From positions 1 through 64,000 of the forward strand of contig NW_017264846.1 of assembly GCF_000149955.1 (NCBI RefSeq): a stretch of 64,000 nucleotides of DNA, in the 5' to 3' direction. Positions 1 to 9,290 of this stretch are shown in pieces. The translations under genes were made by a program, and so were the position numbers. Numbering within the stretch: position 1 is the first letter of the stretch; every line of letters begins with the position of its first letter. Source of the DNA: Fusarium oxysporum f. sp. lycopersici 4287 (Eukaryota > Ascomycota > Sordariomycetes > Hypocreales > Nectriaceae). Below the pieces are notes generated by a model, which saw only the letters and a program-made list of their open reading frames with translations, made no database searches and had not been told where the DNA came from.

Positions 1-2225
1 AGATAGCCAAGGCATGGAGACCGATCTCGCTTCTATCGACGCTGGGCAAGATCCTGGAAACAGTAGTGGCGGACCGTATATCGCACGCCGCCGAGACGTA
101 CGGACTCTTACCCACCAATCACTTTGGTGCGAGAAAGAGGCGATCGGCAGAGCAGGCTCTACTGCTCTTCCAGGAACAGGTCTACAAAGCATGGCGCAAT
201 CGCAAAGTGGTCAGTCTCGTTAGCTTCGACGTCAAAGGAGCTTACAACGGCGTGTTCAAGGACAGGTTGCTGCAGAGACTCGAGGCGCGTGGTATACCCA
301 AGGGGCTGATCAGGTGGATCGATGCCTTCTGCTCATACCGCACGGCTACCATCACGGTGAATGGCTACACATCAGCGCTACGGGAACTGCCACAAGCTGG
401 CCTCCCACAAGGGTCACCACTATCGCCGATACTGTTCCTGTTCTTCAATGCAGACTTAGTGCAGAGCAGGATAGACTCGAACGGAGGCTCGATTGCGTTT
501 GTCGACGACTACTCAGCCTGGGTCACAGGTCCGACGGCCGAAGACAACAGAGAGGGCATTCAGGCCATCATCGACCGTGCACTGGACTGGGAAAGACGCA
601 GCGGAGCGACATTTGAGTGCGACAAGACGACCATCGTGCACTTTACCCGCGTCATCGACCGTACCAGCCGCATACCGTTCACGATCAAGGGAGATGTGAT
701 CAAGCCGAAGCGGAAGGCCAAAATTCTGGGCGTCATCATGGATGCAGGACTAAGATTCAAGAAACACATGGCTGAAGCGGCCACCAGAGGTCTCACGGCG
801 GCCATGTGCCTGAGAAGTCTGAGGATGCTATCTCCACGCACGGCTAGGCAGCTGTTTACGGCGACCGTCGCTCCGGCGATGGACTACGCTTCGGTCGTGT
901 GGTCGCATGCACGAAACGAAAGAGCACTGAGCTGGTTCAACAGGGCTCAGAAGATAGGAGCACGAGCCATCACGGGTGCTTTCCGGACAGTCGCGACAGC
1001 AGTGATGGAGGCAGAAGCCAACATACAGACGGTATGCGAGCGACATGCTCAAGCAGGCATGCGGATGTACATCAACATCAAGACGGTGCCAAAGACGCAC
1101 CCGCTAGCAGCCCTCAAGGTGTCGGCGAGTCGAAGATACATGTCACCGTTGAAGAAGCTGGCGCTTGCGTATGAAGGCAGCGGAACGGAGCGGATGGAAA
1201 CGATTGAGGCCTATGCGGTACCACCGTGGTACAACCGGGTGCCGCTTGTACGCGAGGCCGATCGTGAAGCGGCAAAAATAGCTGCAAAGAACGTCAACGA
1301 CATTGCCATCGCGACCAGTGCTTCCGACAGGGGAGGTCTAGTGGGTATGGGCGGCATCGTGGCCCAAAGATCGCCTGGTCAAACAGACAGGATGGTGGCC
1401 AGGTACTCGGCCACGCTCGGGTCACGAGACGATCAGAACCCGTACACCGCCGAACTGGAGGCGATAGCGATGGCATTGCGATGCATGCCGGATGGTCTAC
1501 AATGTCGAGAGCTTACGGTGCTGTCAAGTAGCCAGTCGTCACTCAAGGCGATTGCCCGACCGCAACAGCAATCAGGCCAGACCTCCATACGTCAGATCTA
1601 CGAGCACATCGAGCGACTGAGAAAGGGAAACAATAGAGTCAAGATGATCTGGGTACCATCCAGAGACGATGACCTCAGCATGAGTCGTGAAGCAAAGAGA
1701 CAAGCCAAGAAGGCTACCAGAGCGGGATGCACGCCGCAATCGCTACCGTACCAGGCCCGCTCCACGCGGCTCAGGCTGGCAGTGTCGCAGCTGCATCAGC
1801 AACGGAAACTACCCAACAATGTAGGCAACTACTCCAAACGGATAGATCGGGCCCTACCAGGCAAACATACGCAAACACTATACGACATTTGCAAGAGACG
1901 AGAAGCCGGAGTGCTCTCGCAGCTCCGCACGGGAATGGCAAAGATCAACAGCTACCTCAACAAGATCGGGGCCGCAGAGTCGGACAGGTGTGAATGTGGA
2001 TGTGTACCAGAGACAATGGAGCATTTTCTGTTCCGATGCACAAGATGGGAAGCAGAGCGTGAAGCCATGCGTCGAGTAGGACAAAACATGATGGGCAACC
2101 TTTCCTTCTTTCTAGGTGGAAAGTCGGCGTTAGACGGAGCAAAGTGGAGACCTAACCTGGAGGCGGTGCGAGCGACAGTCAAATTTGCGATGGCGACAGG
2201 AAGATTGAGCCAGGAAGGAGTTTGA
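1..2225 (+). CDS. LINE ORF2: reverse transcriptase / RNase H (partial)
   Basis: The frame is open from the left edge (codons from base 3) to the TGA at 2223-2225, so the protein is N-terminally cut by the window. Reverse transcriptase motifs are visible: the start of the domain (AWRPISLLSTLGKILE, bases 15-62), LVSFDVKGAYNGV (about 215-250), the GLPQGSPLSP box (about 400-430) and the catalytic FVDDY (about 498-512). An RNase H-like region follows at about 1300-1480 with an acidic pair in YTAELEAIAMAL. A C-terminal zinc-knuckle-like CxC...H...C motif (CECGCVPETMEHFLFRC) sits near 1990-2040. The order RT, RNase H, CCHC is that of Tad1-clade LINEs. The enzyme would copy its own RNA at a nicked target. 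No stop or frameshift is visible. The endonuclease domain must lie upstream of the window. Confidence 0.9.
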   Translation, partial: IAKAWRPISLLSTLGKILETVVADRISHAAETYGLLPTNHFGARKRRSAEQALLLFQEQVYKAWRNRKVVSLVSFDVKGAYNGVFKDRLLQRLEARGIPKGLIRWIDAFCSYRTATITVNGYTSALRELPQAGLPQGSPLSPILFLFFNADLVQSRIDSNGGSIAFVDDYSAWVTGPTAEDNREGIQAIIDRALDWERRSGATFECDKTTIVHFTRVIDRTSRIPFTIKGDVIKPKRKAKILGVIMDAGLRFKKHMAEAATRGLTAAMCLRSLRMLSPRTARQLFTATVAPAMDYASVVWSHARNERALSWFNRAQKIGARAITGAFRTVATAVMEAEANIQTVCERHAQAGMRMYINIKTVPKTHPLAALKVSASRRYMSPLKKLALAYEGSGTERMETIEAYAVPPWYNRVPLVREADREAAKIAAKNVNDIAIATSASDRGGLVGMGGIVAQRSPGQTDRMVARYSATLGSRDDQNPYTAELEAIAMALRCMPDGLQCRELTVLSSSQSSLKAIARPQQQSGQTSIRQIYEHIERLRKGNNRVKMIWVPSRDDDLSMSREAKRQAKKATRAGCTPQSLPYQARSTRLRLAVSQLHQQRKLPNNVGNYSKRIDRALPGKHTQTLYDICKRREAGVLSQLRTGMAKINSYLNKIGAAESDRCECGCVPETMEHFLFRCTRWEAEREAMRRVGQNMMGNLSFFLGGKSALDGAKWRPNLEAVRATVKFAMATGRLSQEGV

Positions 2226-2530
2226 GAAGGAGAAAACTAATGACCACTAATATTAACATCACAGCTGATTACTAACAACAAACAGCCTCAAGTTGACAGA
2301 CCATGCTTCAGCTGCTGAAGATAGGATGCTGAACACTTGGAGAAGTTGGCCTTCAAGCAGGCCTGTCGCAGGGACAAGCGAGGCTGGGGAAAGTGGCAGG
2401 ATGTAAGGACTGGTGAGGTTGAGGTTGTAAGGGGTAAAATGGGGGGAATAACAGTGTAACGAGATACAACGTTGTGGGCCCTATGAGGCGTATCCTCCCG
2501 GGCGGAATAAATTCATTCATTCATTCATTC
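1..2530 (+). mobile_element. Tad-like non-LTR retrotransposon (LINE), 3' part
   Basis: This is the 3' half of a LINE whose 5' part lies left of the window. It holds the C-terminal two thirds of ORF2, then about 300 bp of untranslated sequence, and ends in tandem ATTC repeats at about 2510-2530. A short tandem-repeat tail instead of poly(A) is usual for many fungal Tad-type elements. The target duplication cannot be checked because the 5' end is missing. The long undisturbed ORF suggests a fairly young copy. Confidence 0.85.
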
Positions 2531-3280
2531 CTCTCTGAGGATGGGGAGGGACTACGGTTCCATAATACATATACAATTAGGGGCATCAAGGCGCCCGCGA
2601 TCCGTTCAACATAATATAATAAAAATAATCGTATTCTTAAAATCTTACTAAAATATAAGAGATAAGGGAAATAAAAAAGAAATAGGTTCAGGATTAAATA
2701 TCTTATAAAAGCGAATTTATAAATACCTTCTTCTATATAGGAAACGTAACGCTTGATCGAGCGTCACTCTATCGCAACATACCATGACATGCCGCGACAG
2801 CAATATTGACTCAAATAGAATAAAACTTCGCTTCTAATGCTCTTTAGACCAGCGAAGTATAGATTAGAATTCAACTTGGCCAAAAAATTGGTGGCGGCCT
2901 TGAAGACCTAAGTCGCATTTGCCTACTGGAGTGTCAACCCCTGTAAAGTGGGACAGATTAAATTAATTGTGCAACAATTGATTTTGGAATGTAGGACTAG
3001 GGGAGGTACGTTGAGCCCTTGTGTTTGTAATGCCGACAATGGCATTGTTAAGAATGCAATCACTAAATGACCGATAATATAGCAAGGCAATATACCCAGC
3101 CAGCCAGCCAGTGTAACTTAGCTTCACGTCATCACCGAGTGAGTCCCTTCCTGAAGTCAAGGTTCGGCTTTAGTGAAGCGATGATGAGCGCTGACTGTTG
3201 GTTGACACCGAAAGCGCTGATTGATCGGACGGTCGACTTGGGCAAGACGACGACGGGTTGGGAGACGATGCCGATGGCGA
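2531..3280. other. Intergenic, no gene recognised
   Basis: AT-rich sequence after the LINE tail. Short open frames at about 2960-3400 have no recognisable domain and overlap both strands. The motif GTAACGCT occurs here at about 2745 and again near 5297 and 5341, possibly from a dispersed repeat. I see no gene. Confidence 0.4.
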
Positions 3281-4598
3281 TCAGGGCGATGAGACTGATT
3301 GAAGTGAATGGTGCTGGGGGTGAAGCGATGAGTCGCTCATCTTGGGGTCCGTCAGCGACGGCTGAAGCGACGCGTGTGCAATGGCTGTTACGTCTTTGAC
3401 ACGGTCGATGGTGTCCCTCAATTGGCGGTCAAAGTCAGGCACCGCTGTCGTGGGGATCAAGAGCCTCGACAAACTTGTCCTACAGCCTGAGGTGAATGAT
3501 GAGTTCAGAAACGACGGCAACGGGGCTCACCCGTTCGCCAGCCGCGTCATAATCTCCTTGACAACAACATTCTTAATCACCTCAAGCGACTCTTCACGAA
3601 CCTGCCCCTCTTGGACAAAATCAACGACCCCCTCAAGCCTGTCCATGTCTTCACGCAATTCTGAGAACGAGCAGTCATACGTATCGGCAAACTCCTCATT
3701 CTTCGAATCAAGCGCCGCAAAACGATGTTCCAGCGCGTCGTATCGCTCTTGGAGCTTATCCATGCCTTCGACCAGTTCCTTGTTTTGCTGTTTCAGCTTC
3801 TCGTTCTCGGTCTCCAAGGCTTCGACTCGGCTTTGCACTTCCTTCATAGCTCGGAGTTCGGCCTAGAGAAGGGTGATATCGTCGCGTTCGGTTTCGGTAT
3901 CTTGGCGTGGACGCTTTTTGCTGGGAAATTCGATCGGGGGAGGCGGAGGCGGTGGGCGGGATGTGGTTTCATCGTATGATGGTGGTGCGGCTGTGTCGCC
4001 TGAGGGCTCGATGAGTTTGCCTCCAATGCCGCCGTACAAACTGGCGATGTGGTATCGGGTGCTGCAGGACTTGAAGAGACCTTGACTGGCCGCATCGCTG
4101 ATGTGTTGTAGCTTGGGGGGCGCGTCGCGAGCTTCGATGTAAATGGAGAGGGCGGTGGCCTTGGATAGATCACGAATAGCGTCGAGGACTACTCCGGAGG
4201 ATTTTTTAGATGCAGATAACGGCTCGACAGCAGCGGTGTGGACAATGATGGTAGGAGGACACCAACGTAAAGTCGAGACTAAGAGTGGTAGACTTGAACG
4301 CCTCCCCTATTGTTGTGGGAACAGTCGGGTTCTTAACAACCTCAAGAGAAACGATAGACGAAGCACAAACTCGAACCATGGCCTTCGTAACAATATCCAA
4401 CCCCTTGAGCTTAACAGGCACACCCAGCTCAAAAAAAGCAGCCTCCCCATTAAACCTCGTATTAAAGGTAACAGCGCTCGATCTCGGATCCGGCTTCGTC
4501 AAGAATTGCATCGTATCATCCTCCCGCCACCTCACGACAGCTTTCGTAGTATGATGTAAATCGAGCGACGGTTCTTTCAGGCACGTTGAAGACGACAT
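3281..4598 (-). pseudogene. Broken gene for a coiled-coil hypothetical protein
   Basis: Three minus-strand frames read as one protein. The start is ATG at 4596-4598 (MSSSTCLKEPSLDL). The first frame runs to about 4255, where a frameshift moves the coding sense into the frame reading PTIIVHTAAVEPLSAS. That frame continues through a proline-rich stretch and a basic cluster (KKRPRQ) to an in-frame TAG at 3863-3865, then carries on as a strongly heptad-like coiled coil (MKEVQSRVEALETENEKL onwards) to about 3531. A GT-AG intron at 3480-3530 would add a last exon ending at 3281. One frameshift plus one nonsense codon (CAG to TAG fits) indicate a dead copy. I do not recognise the family. The intron call is inferred from splice sites and frame only. 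Confidence 0.6.
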
Positions 4599-5752
4599 TT
4601 CTACGATTAGTACGTCCACCAGAGGGAACTTACCGGACCAAGCCCGTGTCCAAAAGGAGGAACAGCTTCGACGACAGGCGATCCGCAAAGCCTCCAGCGA
4701 ACTGCGAGAACCAGGCAGATCCCTTCTACAGTCCCCGGTTGTTCCAGCAAAGGAGGCTTGACGCGCTCGTTTGATGGGTGCAAGTCGGAATTTTATGACG
4801 GTCTGTAGCGCGAGTTACTGCCTCTTTTTGGACGCGGGTGCTTTTTTGAAGAATGAGTTGATGGGAGGAGGATGTTGTGAGGATGGAGGAAGACATCGTG
4901 AAGAGTTGAAGAACTAGCGTCGTGTTGGGTGCGGAGATAGAAGGGAAGGGAATTAAGATGGCTGGTGCCGAGAGACACAATTTCGAAGGAAGAATTGTTT
5001 GTCCGTATACCGGGTATGACCTCGAGAGTGGATCGCCCTGGGGTGTCAGAAATGCTGGTCGCCATTCACATGAATTCTTTTGTCACCTATTTGCATCAAT
5101 CTCTCAAGCTTTTTGCCGCTGCCGGCATCTCTGGGTGCGTTGCGCTTGCAGGCGACGTCGACGCAGCGCAAGGGGGTCATGTTCGTCCACGAATCGGAAC
5201 TCCATTGTTGCTTTGTGTTGCTAGTGAAATTTGCTGATTTCACATGACACGTTGAGATTTTTGGGCCGTGAGAACGGGCTAACCTGATAAGGAAAATGTA
5301 ACGCTCTTACCAAAGGCTTTCTAGTCCAAAATAGGGAAATGTAACGCTCAACGGCCTTCTATTCATTCTCCGACCGCCCTTAAGGTCGTTCATTCCAACC
5401 CTCGTAATACAACAGCAAGGCAGATTTGAGACTAAAAAATGTATTTTCAAGTTATTCAGGCATACAGGAACCCAATTAAGCTATACGAGACCAGAAGTTC
5501 GTGCTGTGGTCTGGAAATTCTAAATGCTGATTCCCCCCTGGAATCACGGTATATAGATTTCTTGAGTAGAGCACAGGAAATTGGACGCGTCTGAGGTACG
5601 ATGATCCCAGGAGCAACCCACCAGAGATCGTCATGCAAAGAGATGATTGGTATGAGGCCAAGCCACCGGGAATCTCACTAGATAACCGCCAGTATAGAGC
5701 AATGGGCCTGCCTTCAGGATATCTAAAAGCAAGCTACAGCTGGTGTCTTGAT
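4599..5752. other. Intergenic, no gene recognised
   Basis: Short open frames occur on both strands but none shows a domain, signal peptide or convincing splice structure. Two GTAACGCT-containing segments lie at about 5290-5345. I see nothing else. Confidence 0.4.
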
Positions 5753-5939
5753 CAAGGACGGGAGCAACTGAATTCAATTCAACGTAAGTCAACCCACATC
5801 AACATTTTGTCGAAGAGCCATTAGGATATGTAGATTAGGCCAGGGGGTGAGCTAAAATACACATATTCTATTGGCTCCTTGACAAAATGTTGATGTGAAT
5901 TGCCTTACGTTGAATTGAATTCAGTTGCTCCCATCCTTG
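5753..5939. repeat. MITE-like palindromic element (187 bp)
   Basis: The two halves are inverted copies. The left end at 5753 starts CAAGGACGGGAGCAACTGAA and the right end at 5939, read on the minus strand, starts CAAGGATGGGAGCAACTGAA. The arms match for roughly 65 bp with a few differences around a loop of about 55 bp. There is no coding potential. This is the structure of a miniature inverted-repeat transposable element. The flanks (..TTGAT and CCAAA..) show no clear target duplication, so the superfamily is unresolved. Confidence 0.75.
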
Positions 5940-6073
5940 CCAAAAAGGAGCACGCAAAAACTGATTCAAGAACACGTTATGGTATCAAGTCAAATACAAG
6001 AAAGATCATTATCGATGGTTGTTCATCTCCTATGCTTGTGTTATCTACATATACACACGCCATCTATCACCAT

Positions 6074-6664
6074 CTAGTCCTTCACTCGTGACTTCTTTCG
6101 AGGTCGTCCAGGCCCACGCATGCTCTTGCGCTTCTCTGAAGCACCCTTAGCCAACTGCTTAGTCTCAAACTTGTCCAACATATCGGGCGTAATCGTGCGC
6201 AGCTTGGACTCGTGCTCCCAAGTCGATTCGGCTGGACGGTAGCCAACCCACTGTACTTGATACATGTGTTGGGAGTTTCCGGACTTGTCCGAGGGTGAGG
6301 CTCGCTTTAAGATCTTGAAGACGTGATAGGTATCAAGGTTGGTGGCAGCCTTGCGGCCGTCCAGCTTTTCCCAGTACTTGAAGACAAGCACAGGCACCTT
6401 TTCTTGAAGACTCCACTCTGACTCCCAGGTGGTTTCCCCGTCTTGCCACTTGACTTGGATGTCTACGGTGGAGTTTTTGGTGTCAACACGGTGGCCAATG
6501 AATTTGTCAATCGCAACGTCTTTTTCCAAGTCGGGACCGATCTTCTGAGTCGCGCCTCCCTTAGGCGGCGACTGCACTTTGCCAGCGATTGGAGAAGCTT
6601 TACTCTCAGCTGGCTCCTGGAGATGAGCCGTACCATGATGCTTGGAACGTGTAGCAGCAGCCAT
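6074..6664 (-). CDS. Double-chromodomain protein with basic AT-hook-like tail
   Basis: Single-exon protein of 196 aa from ATG at 6662-6664; the frame is open a little upstream without another ATG. The C-terminal half holds a clear chromodomain (YHVFKILKR... MYQVQWVGYRPAESTWE). A weaker related module precedes it (DKFIGHRVD... VDIQVKWQDGETTWESEW). Aromatic and W/Y positions needed for a methyl-lysine cage are present in the second module. The tail has GRPRKKS within a basic cluster, similar to an AT-hook. Such proteins bind modified histone tails in chromatin. It is smaller than, and differs from, canonical HP1 because I do not see a chromoshadow domain. Several related genes sit among transposons in hypocrealean genomes, and domestication or element origin is possible. 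Three ACGCGT boxes lie about 220 bp upstream. Confidence 0.75.
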   Translation of the reverse strand: MAAATRSKHHGTAHLQEPAESKASPIAGKVQSPPKGGATQKIGPDLEKDVAIDKFIGHRVDTKNSTVDIQVKWQDGETTWESEWSLQEKVPVLVFKYWEKLDGRKAATNLDTYHVFKILKRASPSDKSGNSQHMYQVQWVGYRPAESTWEHESKLRTITPDMLDKFETKQLAKGASEKRKSMRGPGRPRKKSRVKD

Positions 6665-6884
6665 ACTGTCTCGAGTTCTCAAATGTAAAGCCAAAAAGTC
6701 GTAGGGATCTGGTCAGTCGGCGTATGTGACGAGTCCAAATAAGGTCAAAAACATCGTATCGCGCAAAACAGAGGCAATGAAACAAAAACGCTGCCAGTTG
6801 CAATTGATATTCCGGTGATTCAGCGCGTTGAGCTTTGTTGAAGTGGTTTCACTGCTGCGTTACTGCAGATGCTGATGGCAAGTT

Positions 6885-6913
6885 ACGCGTGAACGCGTTC
6901 ACCTGCAACGCGT
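6885..6913. promoter_or_regulatory. Cluster of three MluI cell-cycle boxes (ACGCGT)
   Basis: ACGCGT occurs at 6885-6890, 6893-6898 and 6908-6913, the middle one inside the perfect palindrome GTGAACGCGTTCAC (6889-6902). ACGCGT is the known binding core of the fungal MBF (Mbp1/Swi6) G1/S factor. The cluster is about 220-250 bp upstream of the chromodomain gene start on the minus strand, a normal promoter distance. Regulation by MBF is inference. Confidence 0.45.
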
Positions 6914-7049
6914 TAACAGGGTAAGTGCGCCACAATCAGCCACGAGTTACATGGCATGGGTTGGGTGTGGCGGCCAATATATAGGCACCTAGGTGCCCAA
7001 ATAAAATTGCGCACCCACTACTGATAAGAAAAAGAAAAAAAAAAGAAAA

Positions 7050-7178
7050 GAAAGAAGAAAAAAACCCATGCTTCGGTTGGATCGCTATTGCTGCGTAATC
7101 CTGAAGTTGCTTATCGTTCATGAGGCTGTCGTGTACCGTATCCTGCTTTCTCACATTCAGTTGAATCACCTGGAGGGA
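7050..7178 (-). pseudogene. Remnant of LINE ORF2 start (AP endonuclease N-terminus)
   Basis: After the hAT MITE, the minus strand reads [20 protein letters not shown] and on to [12 protein letters not shown], the typical beginning of the endonuclease domain of Tad-like ORF2. Removing the MITE and one target copy joins this in frame to the ATG at 7864-7866. Only about 40 residues remain before the T-rich junction. No catalytic core is left. Confidence 0.75.
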
Positions 7179-7186
7179 CCTACTCA

Positions 7187-7857
7187 CAGTGTTGCTAATA
7201 ATATGGCAATAAAGTAGTATATTGCAATATAACCCATATGGTATGGACTTTCTCATATTGTAACAATATGATATGAAGATTTTGATATTGCAACAATATA
7301 ATATGAGGATGTCCATATTGGCAATATATTACTTATATTGGGATGTTAGTCCTGGGGTGAAATTGCCTTTTGACAGTCGCGGACAGGTCTTGCCCTATAC
7401 CAACGACAGGGATACTTGGCATTTTATTGGCTAAAATGCAGCCACGCGTTGTTTCCCCGCATCAGGGGAGGTACAATTGGTACTAACCATGTTTGGCTAA
7501 ACCTTCCCTGCCGACCCATCGTCACCTCTGCCCATTATCTTTGTTACTGTCGAGCGGAGACAGACTTACCGCCATACCTCAATAGCGCCTCCCTTTTGTA
7601 AAATGGCCACAACGAGAAGAGTCGTCAATTTCAGTCGACTTGGCGATGAGACTTGTGCAGAAGCGGTTTAGTGATGGGGTCACGTGGAATATATTGGGTG
7701 TATTGTCACACTGCCAATATATTGGGATCTTGGCAATAAATACAATATGAGCCATGTTCATATTGGGTAATACAATATACATCCCTTGACAATACAATAA
7801 TATTGCGAGGGGATCCATATTGGCAATATCGTATTGTTTATATTATTAGCAACACTG
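7187..7857. mobile_element. hAT-type MITE (671 bp) with 8-bp target duplication
   Basis: The ends are perfect 18-bp inverted repeats: CAGTGTTGCTAATAATAT at 7187-7204 and its complement ending at 7857. The element is flanked by identical 8-bp copies of CCTACTCA (7179-7186 and 7858-7865). Termini starting CAG and an 8-bp duplication are hallmarks of the hAT superfamily. The interior is AT-rich with many CAATAT motifs and has no transposase. The insertion point is the LINE ORF1/ORF2 junction. A diverged partial copy lies at 11495-11690. Confidence 0.9.
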
Positions 7858-7858
7858 C

Positions 7859-9021
7859 CTACTCATGCCACCTGGGGTGAAGTTTTAGGCAATTTCTACT
7901 GAATGACTCATGCGGACCGCTGCAGAGAGCGCACTTGGGTATCTGTGCCTGGCACTTACTGTGATGGTGGCTCTCGGCGGCGCATCTTGCACATACTCGA
8001 TTCTTGCTGCACGAGAATGCTTTGTGACCGAGCCCTTGGCAGTTATAGCATTGTTCCGGTCCAGTGATCTGCTCGAATACACTCGTATATGTCGATTCAC
8101 CTGCGACGAGAAAGTAGTGTTCCTGTAGTAGTCTCTTGGCATCGTTGTTTTTAGTGAGGTACACCACCATGGATCCATATGTCTTAGGGTTGACCTTTCG
8201 GCTCAGCCAGGCCACTTTGGCAATCTGCACTCCATTCTCATGGCTCAAGGTTTCCATTGCTCCGGGGAGAACATTAAATTCCTGGTCAAAAACGGTCGTA
8301 CGATTCATGCTATCAACTTTGATAGGATATAATTGGTCTCGAAGGACATGTCCTGCTCAACTGTCTTGTGGATAATCGTCGGTGTAGCGTCTCCAATGTG
8401 GTCTTCAGGAACTCTGGACTTATCCACTGTGCAGAACACCGGTTCCGGAGTTGCCGATCGGGCCGCAGATGGAGATTGGCTGGACATGCTGGTGGGTGTC
8501 ATCCTGGCTGCGTCTGCATACGATTGAACCGACGACCGTTGTGTTTCAGTCTTGTTCAGCATGTTTAACTGTAGTCGAGTCTGCTCCAGCTCGCCACAAG
8601 CCTGGATAAGCTGGTCTTGGACTTGCGATAATTCTTGTGCCGTCTGAGCCGTGGTCCTGGTGACTTCCTCGGCCATACGATCTCTGAGTTTAGTGAACTC
8701 GAGCTGAAACTCAGCCTTCATCGCTTCGGTTTTCATGTTGAAGTCCTGCCCCAGGAGTTGCTTCAAGCTCTGGACTGCCTCGACCACGCCCCCGGATGAC
8801 TTAGGGGCAGTCTGCTTCCGAGCTCGGTTTTGTCCTAGAACTCCCTCGCTAGTCCCACCTTCTTCCTGCCAATCCATATCGCCATTTTGCTGCTGCATCT
8901 CCAACATCTTCGTCGTCCTGGCCATCTTTCGCTGGGGACGATGATATCCCCCGCCCGACGCATCCGGCTCATGTCCCATGACGATAATGACGTCTGATAC
9001 GGGGTTCGCAACACCAGACAT
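7859..9021 (-). pseudogene. LINE ORF1 (gag-like, zinc-knuckle) with one frameshift
   Basis: The first frame, from ATG at 9019-9021 to about 8320, includes a coiled-coil region rich in Q/E/L. The sense then shifts into the next frame, reading YPIKVDSMNRTTVFDQEF, and ends with three closely spaced CCHC-type motifs (CYNCQGLGHKAFSC, CARCAAESHHHSKC, CALCSGPHESFSRNC). A two-base TA slip at about 8318-8322 explains the break. Such proteins bind element RNA. The ORF1 stop (TAG at 7859-7861) lies inside the copy of the hAT target duplication and overlaps the ORF2 start ATG (7864-7866). Confidence 0.8.
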
Positions 9022-9290
9022 CCACTAAGCGGTTACCAGGACTTTCAAAAGTTATAAAAAAAGGATAACAAAAGTATTCAAGAAGTATCGAGTCTCCCCG
9101 GTCGAGGGTCAAGTGCGAATCAATCGGTCGGTTTTTTATTTTTATTTTTATTTTTTAATTGGAGGGAGAAAAAGGCACATAACCTGGTCTTATCTCGTCT
9201 CGTCATCCATGTCATAGGCTGAAAAAAGGGGTAATGAAGAAAAACAGAGGGTATCAAGCCCGATCGTTCCAAATCCAAGATTTTGCTCCC

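Larger units (their letters stand above)
7020..9025 (-). mobile_element. Tad-like LINE fragment, minus strand, 3'-truncated
   Basis: Reading the minus strand: ORF1 starts at 9021, a gag-like protein with zinc knuckles follows, and then the first codons of ORF2. The element stops abruptly at about 7050-7070 in a pyrimidine-rich tract (T-rich on the minus strand, 7018-7070). Losing the 3' side is the opposite of the usual 5' truncation of LINEs, so a deletion or rearrangement removed the rest. A hAT-type MITE (7187-7857) is inserted at the ORF1/ORF2 junction. Confidence 0.8.

Noticed and set aside
4922..5243. Overlapping frames on both strands upstream of the coiled-coil pseudogene
   Set aside because: No domain, no splice structure, several frames of similar length; likely chance.
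6984..6997. Perfect 14-bp palindrome GGCACCTAGGTGCC
   Set aside because: Short isolated palindrome with no repeat partner or gene context that gives it a role.
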